DNA of 64,000 nucleotides from Brachyspira aalborgi (GTDB lineage Bacteria; Spirochaetota; Brachyspiria; Brachyspirales; Brachyspiraceae): NCBI RefSeq assembly GCF_008016455.1, contig NZ_SAXU01000001.1, positions 1,364,001 to 1,428,000 of the forward strand, read 5' to 3'. Shown piece by piece: positions 28,801 to 36,787 of this stretch (position 1 is its first letter; each line of letters starts with the position of its first letter). The notes under the pieces were generated by a model. It saw only the letters and a program-made list of their open reading frames with translations, ran no database searches and was not told where the DNA came from. The position numbers and the translations under genes were made by a program.

Positions 28801-28992
28801 ATGGCTTTGGGTTCGCAGAGCGGAAACGAAATGTATAAACCTTTATCAATAGCTTTGCTCGGCGGACTTTCAATATCGACAATATTTACTTTAATTATAG
28901 TTCCTACAATTTACGGCGCTATAAGAAATAAAATTCCTTTGAAAGATTATGATAAAAAAGATTTTGAGAGTAAGAAGGATTTTATTAAATAA
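25873..28992 (+). CDS. RND family efflux transporter, inner-membrane pump
   Basis: A proton-driven export pump of the AcrB/HAE1 class with 1039 residues. The first helix is followed by the large periplasmic loop (PNMQMPYISVHTRYRNAGPEEIEKSIT), then the TM2-6 block with GLVLGIGMMVDNSIVVLENI, where the conserved TM4 Asp sits. The duplicated second half ends with VGIVVNNGIVLIDYMNQLMRE and RRLRPILMTTLTTILGILPMALG. No periplasmic adaptor (HlyD/AcrA) or TolC gene is adjacent, so its partners must be elsewhere. The substrate is unknown. Confidence 0.95.
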   Translation: MKSFIGLVVKRPITVIMIIISVLILGLISLSRLSIDSMPNMQMPYISVHTRYRNAGPEEIEKSITKIVEGAIATVNNIKNITSYSRENSSDVMVEFNWGVNLREASEDIREALERIYDLLPDNADKPNIRKFATDDTSLMEVAIYGLEDKATLYTIAENQIAPKIKQAKGVAQAETRGGLKRQIKIDVNLNRLKAYNININQISEALSRDNNNLVGGQANHGFYKYTIRTMGEIESIDDIKNIAVDLKTNTYGAKAIVKIKDLAEVYEGYDNEVHIVKINGEESVSIAVNKESGANTVEVAKNVKRKLEEYNFPEGVNYEIMFNNADGINDAIKGVLTTAWQGGLFAIIILMIYMWNLRSVSVIAISIPLSIIITFTLMYFMNITLNVISLSGLVLGIGMMVDNSIVVLENIFYYRNEGYGKYSSAINGAYKVSLAISASTFTTIAVFMPFLYIEGMTSQMFRDLCITVAISMIASLLVALTIVPMFGARLVSAKKSKIFSKFEIITNKYIHSNISGIYNKILMFSIKNKKTILIPSIIFSIIILALGLKFIGKEGFPRTDEGQFMIMVTMPIGTKSEQTASFVSLMEKDIKEIIKNDLKRFQSRIRTGSESSWANIRVELKSKKNRKIKNINEYIEIIRDKLRVYPCTINIWSLDSMRGDRNRGEFLRIELLTDDLIKAKELGNRVVNAISNISGIQYVWLQEDESNRELQIFVNRDIAAKMGLKVNDIAKIINTSFAGYKATTITPKNSDWNDIDVTVQLENSDKVTIEDIKKISVPVKEVLIPLSSIADIVKSYGPNMIYRKDRKRVTTVYANISEKPLNEVMAEIKYKMNNQIFIPAGISINYAGDFEDMKEAFNQLILALILALVLVYSIMASQFESFIAPLIIALAVPFGLAGSLIALFISKTTLSAYSAIGCVVLVGIVVNNGIVLIDYMNQLMREKNINGDEAALESGNRRLRPILMTTLTTILGILPMALGSQSGNEMYKPLSIALLGGLSISTIFTLIIVPTIYGAIRNKIPLKDYDKKDFESKKDFIK

Positions 28993-28993
28993 T

Positions 28994-29030
28994 AAAAGCG
29001 TATATCGATAAAATACCAATATGCGCTTTT
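28994..29030. terminator. Bidirectional terminator between RND pump and PTS gene
   Basis: AAAAGCGTATAT (28994-29005) pairs with ATATGCGCTTTT (29019-29030) with one mismatch around a 13-base loop. It lies between two convergent genes and carries T or A runs on both sides. Confidence 0.7.
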
Positions 29031-29042
29031 ATAAAAGTTTAA

Positions 29043-30671
29043 TTATTTTATATTATATTTTTGTATTATTTTATTTTTATATACTTCGGCTTGAGTTCCG
29101 TAAATTGCTTGTATTCCGTTGCCTATCCTTAATACTTTTTTAGAATTAAGAGAATTCCAAACTTTATCGTCCGCTACTTTATTAGGGTCTTTAACTGTCA
29201 CTCTTAATCTTGTGATGCATGAATCTATATTTTCTATATTATCTACTCCGCCTAAAGCCTCTACTATAGAATCTATTATTTTGTCATCGTCAATATTTGA
29301 TTTTTCTCTTTCGTTATAATCCGCTCTTCTATATAATTTTGCCTCTCCGCCCGCTCGTCCTGGCGTTATAAAATTAAATTTAATTATCAAAAATTTGAAT
29401 AGGAAATAATAAACTATAGAATATATAGGTCCTAATATTAAAATCCATTGATACGAAGTTTTAGACATTCCTTGCAATAAACCGAAAAAAGTAAAATCTA
29501 TTAAGCCTCTTGAAAAAGTAACGCCTACGGCAACATTTAACATATACAAAAGCATATATGATAATCCTTCTAAAATCGCATGAATAACATAAAGCAATGG
29601 AGCTACAAATAAAAAAGTAAATTCTATAGGTTCTGTAATTCCCGTTAGAAACGAAGTTAAAGCCGCTGATAATAATATGCCTTTTACTTTCTGCTTATTT
29701 TCATCATCCGCTACATTATACATAGCCAATGCGGCTGCGGGAAGTCCGAACATCATAGGCAGATAGCCGCCTTGCATAGTTCTTGTCGCTGCCGAACTAA
29801 AATGCGCTACTGTCGGGTCGGATAATTGCGCAAAAAATATTCTCTGTCCTCCAGCAATCATTTGTCCGCTCACCTCCATTACTCCGCCTAATTCTGTATA
29901 CCAGAATAAAGGATAAATTGCATGATGAAGTCCAAATACATTTAACATTCTCATACAAGCTCCGTAAAAGAAAGTTCCTATATATCCCGTAGCCGCAAAT
30001 AATTCGCCTCCATGAACTATCGCTTTAAATATGCTTGGCCAGATAAAAGGAAATATAGCCGCTAAAGGTATAAAAAATATCATAGTTAAAACGGCAACAA
30101 ATCTATTCCCGCTAAAAAACGCTAAATAATCGGGCAAAGTTTGATTTGCAAATTTATTTGTTATAAAAGCGGATAATAAACCGCATATAATTCCGCCGAA
30201 AACTCCCGTCTGTAAAGTAAATATTCCAAGCTCTCTCGCATATAAAGCCGCTGTTCCAGCCGCTTCTCCCGAACTTAATCCCGAAGCTATTAAAGCGTCT
30301 ACCGTAGTATTTTCAGGATTATAGCCTTGAAAATTTAATATTACTCCTATAACGGTATGGAATAATAAGAATCCTACAACAGCAGAAAGAGCCGCCGTCT
30401 CTTTGCTTTTATCCGCCATTCCTATGGCTATACCGACTGCAAATAAAAGCGGTAAATTTGCAAATACGAAATTACCAGCGTTAAAAAATAGAATCAAAAT
30501 ATAATTTAACGCCGTTCCGCTTTTTAAGAAAGTTAAATTATAAGTTTCTATTAATACTGGACTTGTGAAAGCTCCTCCTACTCCAAGCAATATACCAGCC
30601 ATTGGCAATATAGCTATCGGAAGCATAAAGGACCTTCCTATTTTTTGTAATACGGCAAATGCATTTTTCAT
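29043..30671 (-). CDS. PTS sugar transporter, glucose-family IICB subunit
   Basis: This membrane permease phosphorylates its sugar during uptake. Residues 1-400 form the multi-helix IIC domain (SFMLPIAILPMAGILLGVGG, LSAALTSFLTGITEPIEFTFLF with the GITEPIEF motif). A linker follows, then a IIB domain from about residue 468 whose phosphorylated cysteine is Cys485 in CITRLR. No IIA domain is fused, so a separate IIA is required. The order esterase-nanE-PTS on one strand suggests uptake of an amino sugar such as N-acetylmannosamine or a related host sugar, but the glucose family also covers glucose, maltose and GlcNAc. Confidence 0.92.
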   Translation of the reverse strand: MKNAFAVLQKIGRSFMLPIAILPMAGILLGVGGAFTSPVLIETYNLTFLKSGTALNYILILFFNAGNFVFANLPLLFAVGIAIGMADKSKETAALSAVVGFLLFHTVIGVILNFQGYNPENTTVDALIASGLSSGEAAGTAALYARELGIFTLQTGVFGGIICGLLSAFITNKFANQTLPDYLAFFSGNRFVAVLTMIFFIPLAAIFPFIWPSIFKAIVHGGELFAATGYIGTFFYGACMRMLNVFGLHHAIYPLFWYTELGGVMEVSGQMIAGGQRIFFAQLSDPTVAHFSSAATRTMQGGYLPMMFGLPAAALAMYNVADDENKQKVKGILLSAALTSFLTGITEPIEFTFLFVAPLLYVIHAILEGLSYMLLYMLNVAVGVTFSRGLIDFTFFGLLQGMSKTSYQWILILGPIYSIVYYFLFKFLIIKFNFITPGRAGGEAKLYRRADYNEREKSNIDDDKIIDSIVEALGGVDNIENIDSCITRLRVTVKDPNKVADDKVWNSLNSKKVLRIGNGIQAIYGTQAEVYKNKIIQKYNIK

Positions 30672-30709
30672 TTTGCCCTCCTTAAATTAATAATTTTTAT
30701 GCGTTTAAT

Positions 30710-31390
30710 CTATATAGATTCTATCGCCTTAATAAATTTTTCCGCTATTTGTTTAGGTCTAGTTATAGCTCCTCCAACTACTACGGCTAAAGCTCCCATT
30801 TGAATCGACTTTTTAGCTTTTTCGGGAGTGTCTAAATTTCCTTCTGCAATTACGGGTATCTTTACCGCTTTCAAAACCTCTTGTAATGTATTTAAAGGAT
30901 TATCTCCTTTTGTATAATCGGTATATCCGCATAATGTAGTGCCGACTATATCTATTCCTATTTTTTCAGAATAAACCGCTTCATCTACATTAGATATATC
31001 GCCCATTACAATTTGATTTGGGTATTTTTCTTTTATATTTTTTACAAAATACTCTAATTCTACATTATCGGGACGCTGTCTTCTTGTAGAATCTATGGCT
31101 ATAATATCTACGCCTTCTTCCACTAATTCATCAACTTCCTTTATAGTCGGAGTAATATATACATTACAATTTCCATAATTTCTTTTTATTATTCCTATGA
31201 TAGGCAGATTAGTATTCTTTTTAATCTCTTTTATATCGGATATAGTATTTGCTCTTATTCCTCCAGCGCCAGCTTGAGTGGCTGCTAAAGCCATTTTTCC
31301 CATTATAAAAGAACTATATAAAGGTTCGTCTTCTAATGCCTGACATGACACTATGAGTTTTCCTTTTATTTGATTAAAAATTTCTTTCAT
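30710..31390 (-). CDS. nanE: N-acetylmannosamine-6-phosphate 2-epimerase
   Basis: NanE converts ManNAc-6-P to GlcNAc-6-P in sialic acid and ManNAc catabolism. The 226-residue TIM barrel has [14 protein letters not shown] at the start, [31 protein letters not shown] and the C-terminal [29 protein letters not shown]. It lies 38 bases upstream of the PTS gene on the same strand and 17 bases downstream of the esterase gene. No nanA or nanK is present in the window. Confidence 0.95.
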   Translation of the reverse strand: MKEIFNQIKGKLIVSCQALEDEPLYSSFIMGKMALAATQAGAGGIRANTISDIKEIKKNTNLPIIGIIKRNYGNCNVYITPTIKEVDELVEEGVDIIAIDSTRRQRPDNVELEYFVKNIKEKYPNQIVMGDISNVDEAVYSEKIGIDIVGTTLCGYTDYTKGDNPLNTLQEVLKAVKIPVIAEGNLDTPEKAKKSIQMGALAVVVGGAITRPKQIAEKFIKAIESI

Positions 31391-31407
31391 ACCAAAACCT
31401 TAATTAA

Positions 31408-32280
31408 TTATTCTACGGTAGAAAATCCGTTTCTTACTTTTGATGTTTTATCCGTAGAAATTAATCCCTGCCTCAAACCGTCTCGCCATACTTTCCAAAT
31501 ATGTCCTCCGTTTACAATTCTTAATTCAACATTGTTTCCTAAATTTTTTAATTCTCTATATATCGATACGGCTCTTTCTTGAAAATCTTCTTTTCCTTCA
31601 GAATTTACTAAATTATCATCGTCTCCTATAACAATATAAATTTCAGATTTAAGTTTAGAGGAAACTTTTTTCTTATACGATTCAAGATAATTCGTCCAAT
31701 ATGAATTTCGTATATCTTCTTGAGTGACAGGAGAAACTTCTAAAAATTCATCCGTAAGTTTGTCATAAACGGCAGGACTTAATAAAATTAATCTCCCAAA
31801 AAGTTCGGGATTTCTTAAAAAGAAGTTTAAAGAACCGCTTCCTCCCATTGAAAGCCCGCCTATTATAACCCTATCTCTTTCATTTGAAACTTTATAATTT
31901 TTAAATATAAACGGAAACAAATCTTTTTCGTAAGCAGTTTGAATTTTTTCTTTACTGTCTATATACCATGTATTTCCTCCGTCAGGCATAATAACTACCA
32001 TAGGCTCTATAGCTTCCGTTTCATAAATAAGTTCGTCAAAAATAACGGATGCGCTTCCCTGCTGAGGGTCAGTCCAATCTTTTTCATTCCCATACAATCC
32101 ATGTAGAAGAAAAAATACATTAAAATTTTTATTCTTATTATTATTATAATCTTTGGGAAGATAGATTTTATATTTTATATCTCTGCCAAGCGTTTGAGAA
32201 TACATTGTTTTTTCTTCAACCTTTCCTCTTGCAAAAACGCAACATGAAATTGATACAAATAGTAATAATATCTTTTTCAT
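31408..32280 (-). CDS. Exported esterase, PF00756 (esterase D/antigen 85 type)
   Basis: An alpha/beta hydrolase of 290 residues. A signal peptide (residues 1-18, MKKILLLFVSISCCVFARG) may carry a relaxed spirochaete lipobox at Cys13/14. The nucleophile is Ser144 in GLSMGGSGS; HGLYGNEKDWTD forms the oxyanion region, an Asp near 220 (GDDDNL) and His in GGHIWKVW near 262 complete the triad. It is the first gene of a unit with nanE and the PTS gene, so removal of acyl groups from host glycans is an attractive but unproven role. Its start overlaps a small leader ORF containing a pentanucleotide repeat. Confidence 0.85.
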   Translation of the reverse strand: MKKILLLFVSISCCVFARGKVEEKTMYSQTLGRDIKYKIYLPKDYNNNKNKNFNVFFLLHGLYGNEKDWTDPQQGSASVIFDELIYETEAIEPMVVIMPDGGNTWYIDSKEKIQTAYEKDLFPFIFKNYKVSNERDRVIIGGLSMGGSGSLNFFLRNPELFGRLILLSPAVYDKLTDEFLEVSPVTQEDIRNSYWTNYLESYKKKVSSKLKSEIYIVIGDDDNLVNSEGKEDFQERAVSIYRELKNLGNNVELRIVNGGHIWKVWRDGLRQGLISTDKTSKVRNGFSTVE

Positions 32281-32504
32281 ATAAACTCCTTGTTAAAGTA
32301 TTTATAATTAACTCTTAAAGAATAAGAGCAAACTAACTTATCAAATAAAAATATAGAAATGCTTAAAAAATAAACATAATATATTTTAAAAATTAAAGTG
32401 TAGTGTAGTGTAGTGTAGTGTAGTGTAGTGTAGTGTAGTGTAGTGTAGTGTAGTGTAGTGTATCGGTTGGTGGTACTTCTATTTTTATTTATAACATTTC
32501 TCAT
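32277..32504 (-). other. Leader ORF carrying a variable pentanucleotide array
   Basis: A 75-codon frame begins at ATG 32502-32504, reads TTLHY four times through the CACTA array and ends in TGA that overlaps the esterase start as ATGA (32277-32280). The ATG has no ribosome site and lies at the predicted transcription start, so it would be a leaderless start. Whether it is translated is unknown. If it is, gain or loss of one 5-base unit would shift its frame and end the coupling to the esterase. Confidence 0.4.
32397..32462. repeat. Pentanucleotide tandem repeat (TAGTG)12 plus partial unit
   Basis: Twelve perfect TAGTG units fill 32401-32460, with partial units at both ends; on the esterase strand the unit is CACTA. 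Perfect arrays of this length are prone to slippage. The array lies in the transcribed leader about 120-180 bases before the esterase ATG. Confidence 0.97.
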
Positions 32505-32510
32505 ATATTA

Positions 32511-32539
32511 ATTATAATAAAATAATTTAATTTTGTCAA
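32511..32539 (-). promoter_or_regulatory. Perfect consensus promoter of the esterase-nanE-PTS unit
   Basis: On the minus strand TTGACA (32534-32539) and TATAAT (32511-32516) are both exact, with a 17-base spacer. The predicted start is near 32504, at the leader ORF ATG and about 40 bases before the repeat array. Confidence 0.8.
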
Positions 32540-32672
32540 GCGTTTTTAATAAAAAATTTAAATAAAAATTTTATTTTTTGTTATTTTCGCCATTTTTTTG
32601 TCATTGCAATGGCTTTAACTAGCGACAATCCTAAAGAGACACAGAGCTAAGTCAAGCATAGCCATAAATCAA

Positions 32673-33113
32673 CTAATTCTTAATATAATTTTCCATAAAT
32701 CTTATAAGTTCTTTTTGATAATTTACATAATTCTTAATATCTTCGTCAGATAAGCATTTTAACATATTTATATCCAAATTTTCTAATCCTTCTATAATTG
32801 GTTTTGCAAATTCAATTCCTTTTTTAGTTAAACTTATAAGTCTGTTTCTTTTGTCTTTCGGATTAATTTCTCTTTTTACATAACCTTTTTTTTCAAAATT
32901 ATCAAGTATCGAGCATACGGTTTGTTTTGGCAAAGCAAGTTTTTCAGCCAAATTATTTTGTATGCATTCTTTACTATTATAAATTATATCCAAAGTAAAT
33001 AAAGCAATACCGCTTATGCCGTATTGTTTTGCGAATTTATAATAAAATCTATTTGATGCATAAAAAAGATTATACAAAGTTTCTATATATTTTTTGATTT
33101 CTTCATTTTTCAT
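32673..33113 (-). CDS. MarR family transcriptional regulator
   Basis: A 146-residue winged helix-turn-helix protein: helices, then CIQNNLAEKLALPKQTVCSILDNFEKKGYVKRE (recognition helix PKQTVCSIL) and the wing NPKDKRNRLISLTKKG. MarR proteins are dimeric repressors released by small molecules. It follows the MATE pump gene on the same strand, so it probably controls that pump. The palindrome at 34626-34635 in the pump's leader is a candidate operator. Confidence 0.92.
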   Translation of the reverse strand: MKNEEIKKYIETLYNLFYASNRFYYKFAKQYGISGIALFTLDIIYNSKECIQNNLAEKLALPKQTVCSILDNFEKKGYVKREINPKDKRNRLISLTKKGIEFAKPIIEGLENLDINMLKCLSDEDIKNYVNYQKELIRFMENYIKN

Positions 33114-33228
33114 TTTTAATCCATAATTTAATTTTACGCTTATTCTATTAAATAATAAATTTAAAATAAAACAAGCTAATTGACGGCAAAAGTTTTTATA
33201 CTTTCGCCATCATTTTAAAACTTGTATA

Positions 33229-34587
33229 TTAAATATTTTTATAAATCGCTTTATTTAAAATTTTATCGTTATTCGTTTTAAAGAATAATAATAAAAATAA
33301 AATCAATAATATAATTTGGACGGTTGGAATTGCAAACCATACTCCATTTAATTTGAAGAATATAGGCAAAATCAATATGCATAAAGGACCTATACATAAA
33401 GGTTCGATATAAGTCAAAAGCGTAGAATAAACTCCGTTTCCCGAAGAATAAAAATAAGAAGTTCCTAATCTAACTATCGACTGCATCAAAAATGTAAACG
33501 CTATTATTGGCAATGCGAACGATATTATATTATTCGCTTCCTCTGACGCTCCGAAAATAAAACCAAAATTATTTTTAAAAATTAAAACCGCCGAAATAAA
33601 TAAAGCGCTTAAAATCAAAGAGGCAATAATTCCCTTCTTAAAAACTCTTTTCATTAATTTGTATTCTCCAGCTCCTTTAAAAAAACTAATCATTGGCTGA
33701 CAGCCTTCCGCTATTCCTTCAAAGAAGAGCAAAGTCGAATTATATATATAATTTGCAACCGAATATGCGGATACTGCAATCTCTCCTCCGTATTTTAAAC
33801 ATTGCAAATTATTTAGTATAACTATAAGAGAAGGCGACATTATCATACCGAAAGGCGATAATCCTATAAATAAAGTTTTCCTGCTCATTTTTAGATTAAA
33901 CTGTTTCAAGCTAATTTTCGTTCTGCTTTTCTTTCTTATAAAGAGATAATATATTCCGCAAATTGCAACTATTCCTTCGGCTATTATCGTGGCTAGAGCC
34001 GCTCCGAACATTCCCAAATTAAAAACCATCATAAATAAATAATCTAATATTATATTCGTTATAAGTCCAGAGCTTACAAAAGCCATAGCATGAATTGTTT
34101 TACCTTGATTTCTTATTATTGGCATGCATCCCATTGATATTATTTGAAAGCATCCGCCTAAAATAATTACGGTTATATAAGAGTTTGCTTCTTTAAATAT
34201 TTCTCCTCTCGCTCCAAGCAAATGTATTATTGGATTTTTCAATATAAATAATATTGTCGTTAATAAAACGCTTGCTATAATCAAATTTAAGAAAGTATTT
34301 ACTTTAGCTTGATTTGATTTTTCTATCTCTCCCGCTCCAAGATGAATAGACATTATAACCGAGCCTCCCATACCAATCATAGAACCTATAGCGAATAATA
34401 TGCTTCCTATTGGGTAAATTATATTAATAGCCGCAAGTCCCTTATCTCCTAAAGTATTGCCAACGAAATATCCGTCAACGACCGTGTAAAGTCCGCCTAA
34501 AAGAGTTCCTATCATAGCGGGAATGATATACTTGAAGAATGATTTTTGCATCTCTTCAACCGTTCTTGTTTGTTTTACTTGTTTCAT
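33229..34587 (-). CDS. MATE family efflux transporter
   Basis: A 452-residue, twelve-helix Na+- or H+-coupled drug/metabolite exporter. The N-terminal repeat contains IPAMIGTLLGGLYTVVDGYFVG and GLAAINIIYPIGSILFAIGSMIGMGGS; the second half starts around LSPFGMIMSPSLIVILNN. It has its own consensus promoter and AAGGAG site, with the marR gene downstream after a 115-base gap that contains a GGCAAAAG/CTTTCGCC hairpin at 33183-33206. Confidence 0.93.
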   Translation of the reverse strand: MKQVKQTRTVEEMQKSFFKYIIPAMIGTLLGGLYTVVDGYFVGNTLGDKGLAAINIIYPIGSILFAIGSMIGMGGSVIMSIHLGAGEIEKSNQAKVNTFLNLIIASVLLTTILFILKNPIIHLLGARGEIFKEANSYITVIILGGCFQIISMGCMPIIRNQGKTIHAMAFVSSGLITNIILDYLFMMVFNLGMFGAALATIIAEGIVAICGIYYLFIRKKSRTKISLKQFNLKMSRKTLFIGLSPFGMIMSPSLIVILNNLQCLKYGGEIAVSAYSVANYIYNSTLLFFEGIAEGCQPMISFFKGAGEYKLMKRVFKKGIIASLILSALFISAVLIFKNNFGFIFGASEEANNIISFALPIIAFTFLMQSIVRLGTSYFYSSGNGVYSTLLTYIEPLCIGPLCILILPIFFKLNGVWFAIPTVQIILLILFLLLFFKTNNDKILNKAIYKNI

Positions 34588-34625
34588 AAAATCTCCTTTT
34601 ATTTAAATTAATTTTTTATATTTAT

Positions 34626-34635
34626 CCGAATTCGG
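34626..34635. promoter_or_regulatory. Candidate MarR operator
   Basis: CCGAATTCGG is a perfect 10-base palindrome located about 20 bases downstream of the -10 of the MATE gene promoter, with a second TTCGGA-like half-site at 34646-34651. It is rare GC-rich sequence in an AT-rich leader. Binding by the adjacent MarR protein is an inference. Confidence 0.45.
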
Positions 34636-34653
34636 TTAGTATTATTTCGGACT

Positions 34654-34682
34654 ATTTTAACAAATATTTAATTTTTTGTCAA
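34654..34682 (-). promoter_or_regulatory. Promoter of the MATE gene
   Basis: On the minus strand TTGACA (34677-34682) and TAAAAT (34654-34659) are spaced by 17 bases, giving a leader of about 60 bases before the ATG. Confidence 0.65.
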
Positions 34683-34775
34683 TAATTATAATTATAAAAA
34701 AATAGATAATTTTTTAATATTTAAAAAACTATATATTTACTTAATAATTATTTAAAAAATTTTTAATATAAATAG

Positions 34776-34803
34776 TTGACATAGAATTACTTTGTTATAT
34801 TAT
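34776..34803 (+). promoter_or_regulatory. Promoter of the yedF cluster
   Basis: TTGACA (34776-34781) is followed after 16 bases by TATTAT (34798-34803), about 30 bases before the yedF ATG, which has a TTAAGGAT ribosome site. Confidence 0.6.
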
Positions 34804-34835
34804 ATTTAAATATTTAATTAATTAAGGATTTTTTT

Positions 34836-35405
34836 ATGAAAACTATAGACGCTAAAGGAATTCCATGTCCTAAACCTTTAATTTTAACTAAAACCGCATT
34901 AATGAATGCAAATATTGGAGACGAGATAGAAGTTCTTATAGACGATGAAGTCGCGTTTCATAATATAACGGATTTTCTTAAAAATAACGGAATAACTTAT
35001 ACAAATGAAGGAATGAATTTCAAAATTAAAAAGAATAAAGATTTATCTTCAAATGAAAACTCTGAAAAATCTTCAGGACCAATAATTGCCGTAGCTGATA
35101 AAAAATTTATGGGACATGGAAATGAAGAATTGGGCGAATTATTATTAAAAGCATGTTTAGGAGCTTTGAAAGACGCTAATCCGAAGCCCGAAGCTTTATA
35201 TTGTTATAATAGCGGAGTTTTTTTGGGAGTCGAAGAGCCTTATAAAACTTTACTTCAAGAATTGAGAGATGCGGGAATAAAAGTGTTTTTCTGCGGAACT
35301 TGCGTAAAATTCTACGAACTTAACGATATAAAAGTTGAAGAGCAAACGAATATGCTTGGAATAATAGAAGCTATGGCTAACGCTTCCGCCGTTATAAGAA
35401 TATAA
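34836..35405 (+). CDS. yedF: Sulfurtransferase-like protein YedF (TusA + DsrE-like domains)
   Basis: The N-terminal TusA-like domain (1-70) has the persulfide-accepting Cys11 in GIPCPKPLILTK. A linker leads to a DsrE-like domain (about 82-189) with MGHGNEELGELLLKACLGAL and a cysteine pair in FFCGTCVKFY. The family is annotated as 'sulfurtransferase-like selenium metabolism protein'. It begins a cluster with a cysteine desulfurase-like enzyme and a DUF3343 protein, implying sulfur or selenium relay. No selD, selA or tRNA-Sec gene is in the window. Confidence 0.9.
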   Translation: MKTIDAKGIPCPKPLILTKTALMNANIGDEIEVLIDDEVAFHNITDFLKNNGITYTNEGMNFKIKKNKDLSSNENSEKSSGPIIAVADKKFMGHGNEELGELLLKACLGALKDANPKPEALYCYNSGVFLGVEEPYKTLLQELRDAGIKVFFCGTCVKFYELNDIKVEEQTNMLGIIEAMANASAVIRI

Positions 35406-35426
35406 TATTTTAATTTTAAATTAATA

Positions 35427-36572
35427 ATGAAAAAGAAAAATTATTATTTCGATAATTCAACTACAAGTTTTCCTAAACCTAAAGAAGTAGCCGAAGAGAT
35501 GTCTAATTTTATTATGAATATCGGAGGAACTTACGGAAGAGTTAATACAGAAAGAGGAAAGGAAACTACAAAAAAAATTGAAGAATGCCGAGAATCGCTT
35601 GCAAATATTTTAGGAGTAAAAAATATCTCAAATGTTATATTTACTTCGGGAGCGACAAGGTCTATAAACGATATATTAATAGGACTTGATTTGCATGACA
35701 CAAAAGTTTTAATTTCTTCTTTGGAGCATAATGCGGTTTTAAGACCGATTTATAAATTAAGCAAAAATAAAAATGTCGAATATCAATTAATTCCTTCAAT
35801 TAAAAATAATAGCGAAAACGGATTAATAGATATTGATAAACTTTCTAATATAATAAAAAAAGATAAAAATAAAATATCGTTGATTATAGTAAATATGGAA
35901 AGTAATATAAGCGGAGTAATTCAGCCGATAAAAAAAATTAAAGAAACTATAGGCAATATTCCTTTGCTTGTCGATGCGACTCAATCAATCGGAATAAAAA
36001 AAATTGAAGCGGAAAAATGGAATATAGATTTTTTAGCTTTTACGGGACATAAAGGATTACTCGGTCCTACAGGAACGGGCGGTTTTTATGTAAAAAATAG
36101 CAAAAAATTAAAACCAGCTTATTTTGGCGGAGGATTTGGCGACTATTATGAAACTCCTTATAGCATCCCCGAAATATACGAATCAGGCACGCCAAATACT
36201 GTCGGAATAATTGGACTTTTAGCGGCTTTAAAAAATAAGCCCGATTGGAAAATAAATATAGACGATTTAATCGAAACTATAAAAGAAATAGAAAGTATGA
36301 ATAAATATAAAGTTATATGGTCCAAAAATAAAAAATATCAAGGATTTTTATTTTCTATAACATTAAAAAATAACGATATAAATATGGCTAATTTAACTTA
36401 TAAGCTATATAATGATTATAATATAGAATGCAGATACGGATTTCATTGCTCTTTTTTATCTCATAATTTTTACGGAAATAAAGAAGGCGCTATAAGATTT
36501 TCGTTTTCTCCATACACTAAAAAAGAAGATTTAAAATATTTAATAAATATATTAGGGAAGAAATTATGGTAA
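35427..36572 (+). CDS. Aminotransferase class V / cysteine desulfurase-like protein
   Basis: A PLP enzyme of 381 residues. YFDNSTTSFPKP at the start, FTSGATRSINDIL, the VNMESNISGVIQPI block and the PLP lysine K209 in FTGHKGLLGPTGTGG place it in the SufS/CsdA-like class V group. The C-terminal cysteine in RYGFHCS may be the mobile sulfur carrier. It starts 22 bases after yedF and overlaps the DUF3343 gene by 7 bases, so coupled expression is likely. Sulfur or selenium donation to its small neighbours is inferred from context. Confidence 0.9.
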   Translation: MKKKNYYFDNSTTSFPKPKEVAEEMSNFIMNIGGTYGRVNTERGKETTKKIEECRESLANILGVKNISNVIFTSGATRSINDILIGLDLHDTKVLISSLEHNAVLRPIYKLSKNKNVEYQLIPSIKNNSENGLIDIDKLSNIIKKDKNKISLIIVNMESNISGVIQPIKKIKETIGNIPLLVDATQSIGIKKIEAEKWNIDFLAFTGHKGLLGPTGTGGFYVKNSKKLKPAYFGGGFGDYYETPYSIPEIYESGTPNTVGIIGLLAALKNKPDWKINIDDLIETIKEIESMNKYKVIWSKNKKYQGFLFSITLKNNDINMANLTYKLYNDYNIECRYGFHCSFLSHNFYGNKEGAIRFSFSPYTKKEDLKYLINILGKKLW

Positions 36573-36784
36573 AAAGTTTTTGTTATTTACAAACGCCGAG
36601 AGATTTAATTAAAGCTGAAAAAATTTTAATGGATGCGGGAATAGAAGTCGTTGTTCGTCCAGCGCCAGAGCCTGTATTTGGAGTATGCAATATGGCTATC
36701 GATATTGAAGATAACGATAAAGTATATATTGTGTCTTTATTAGAAGCGGCGGGTTTAATGGTTAAAGTTAAAGATATTCAATAA
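36566..36784 (+). CDS. DUF3343 family putative Se/S carrier
   Basis: A 72-residue protein with the family signature CYLQTPRDLIKAEKILMDAG at its start and RPAPEPVFGVCNMAI in the middle; two cysteines (Cys6 and one in VCNM) could carry a chalcogen. DUF3343 proteins are usually found beside YedF and cysteine desulfurase genes, as here. The start overlaps the end of the desulfurase-like gene, and the next gene begins 3 bases after its stop. Confidence 0.85.
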   Translation: MVKSFCYLQTPRDLIKAEKILMDAGIEVVVRPAPEPVFGVCNMAIDIEDNDKVYIVSLLEAAGLMVKVKDIQ

Positions 36785-36787
36785 ATA

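Noticed and set aside
32397-32462. CRISPR array
   Set aside because: The repeat is a 5-base perfect tandem without spacers, so it is a microsatellite.
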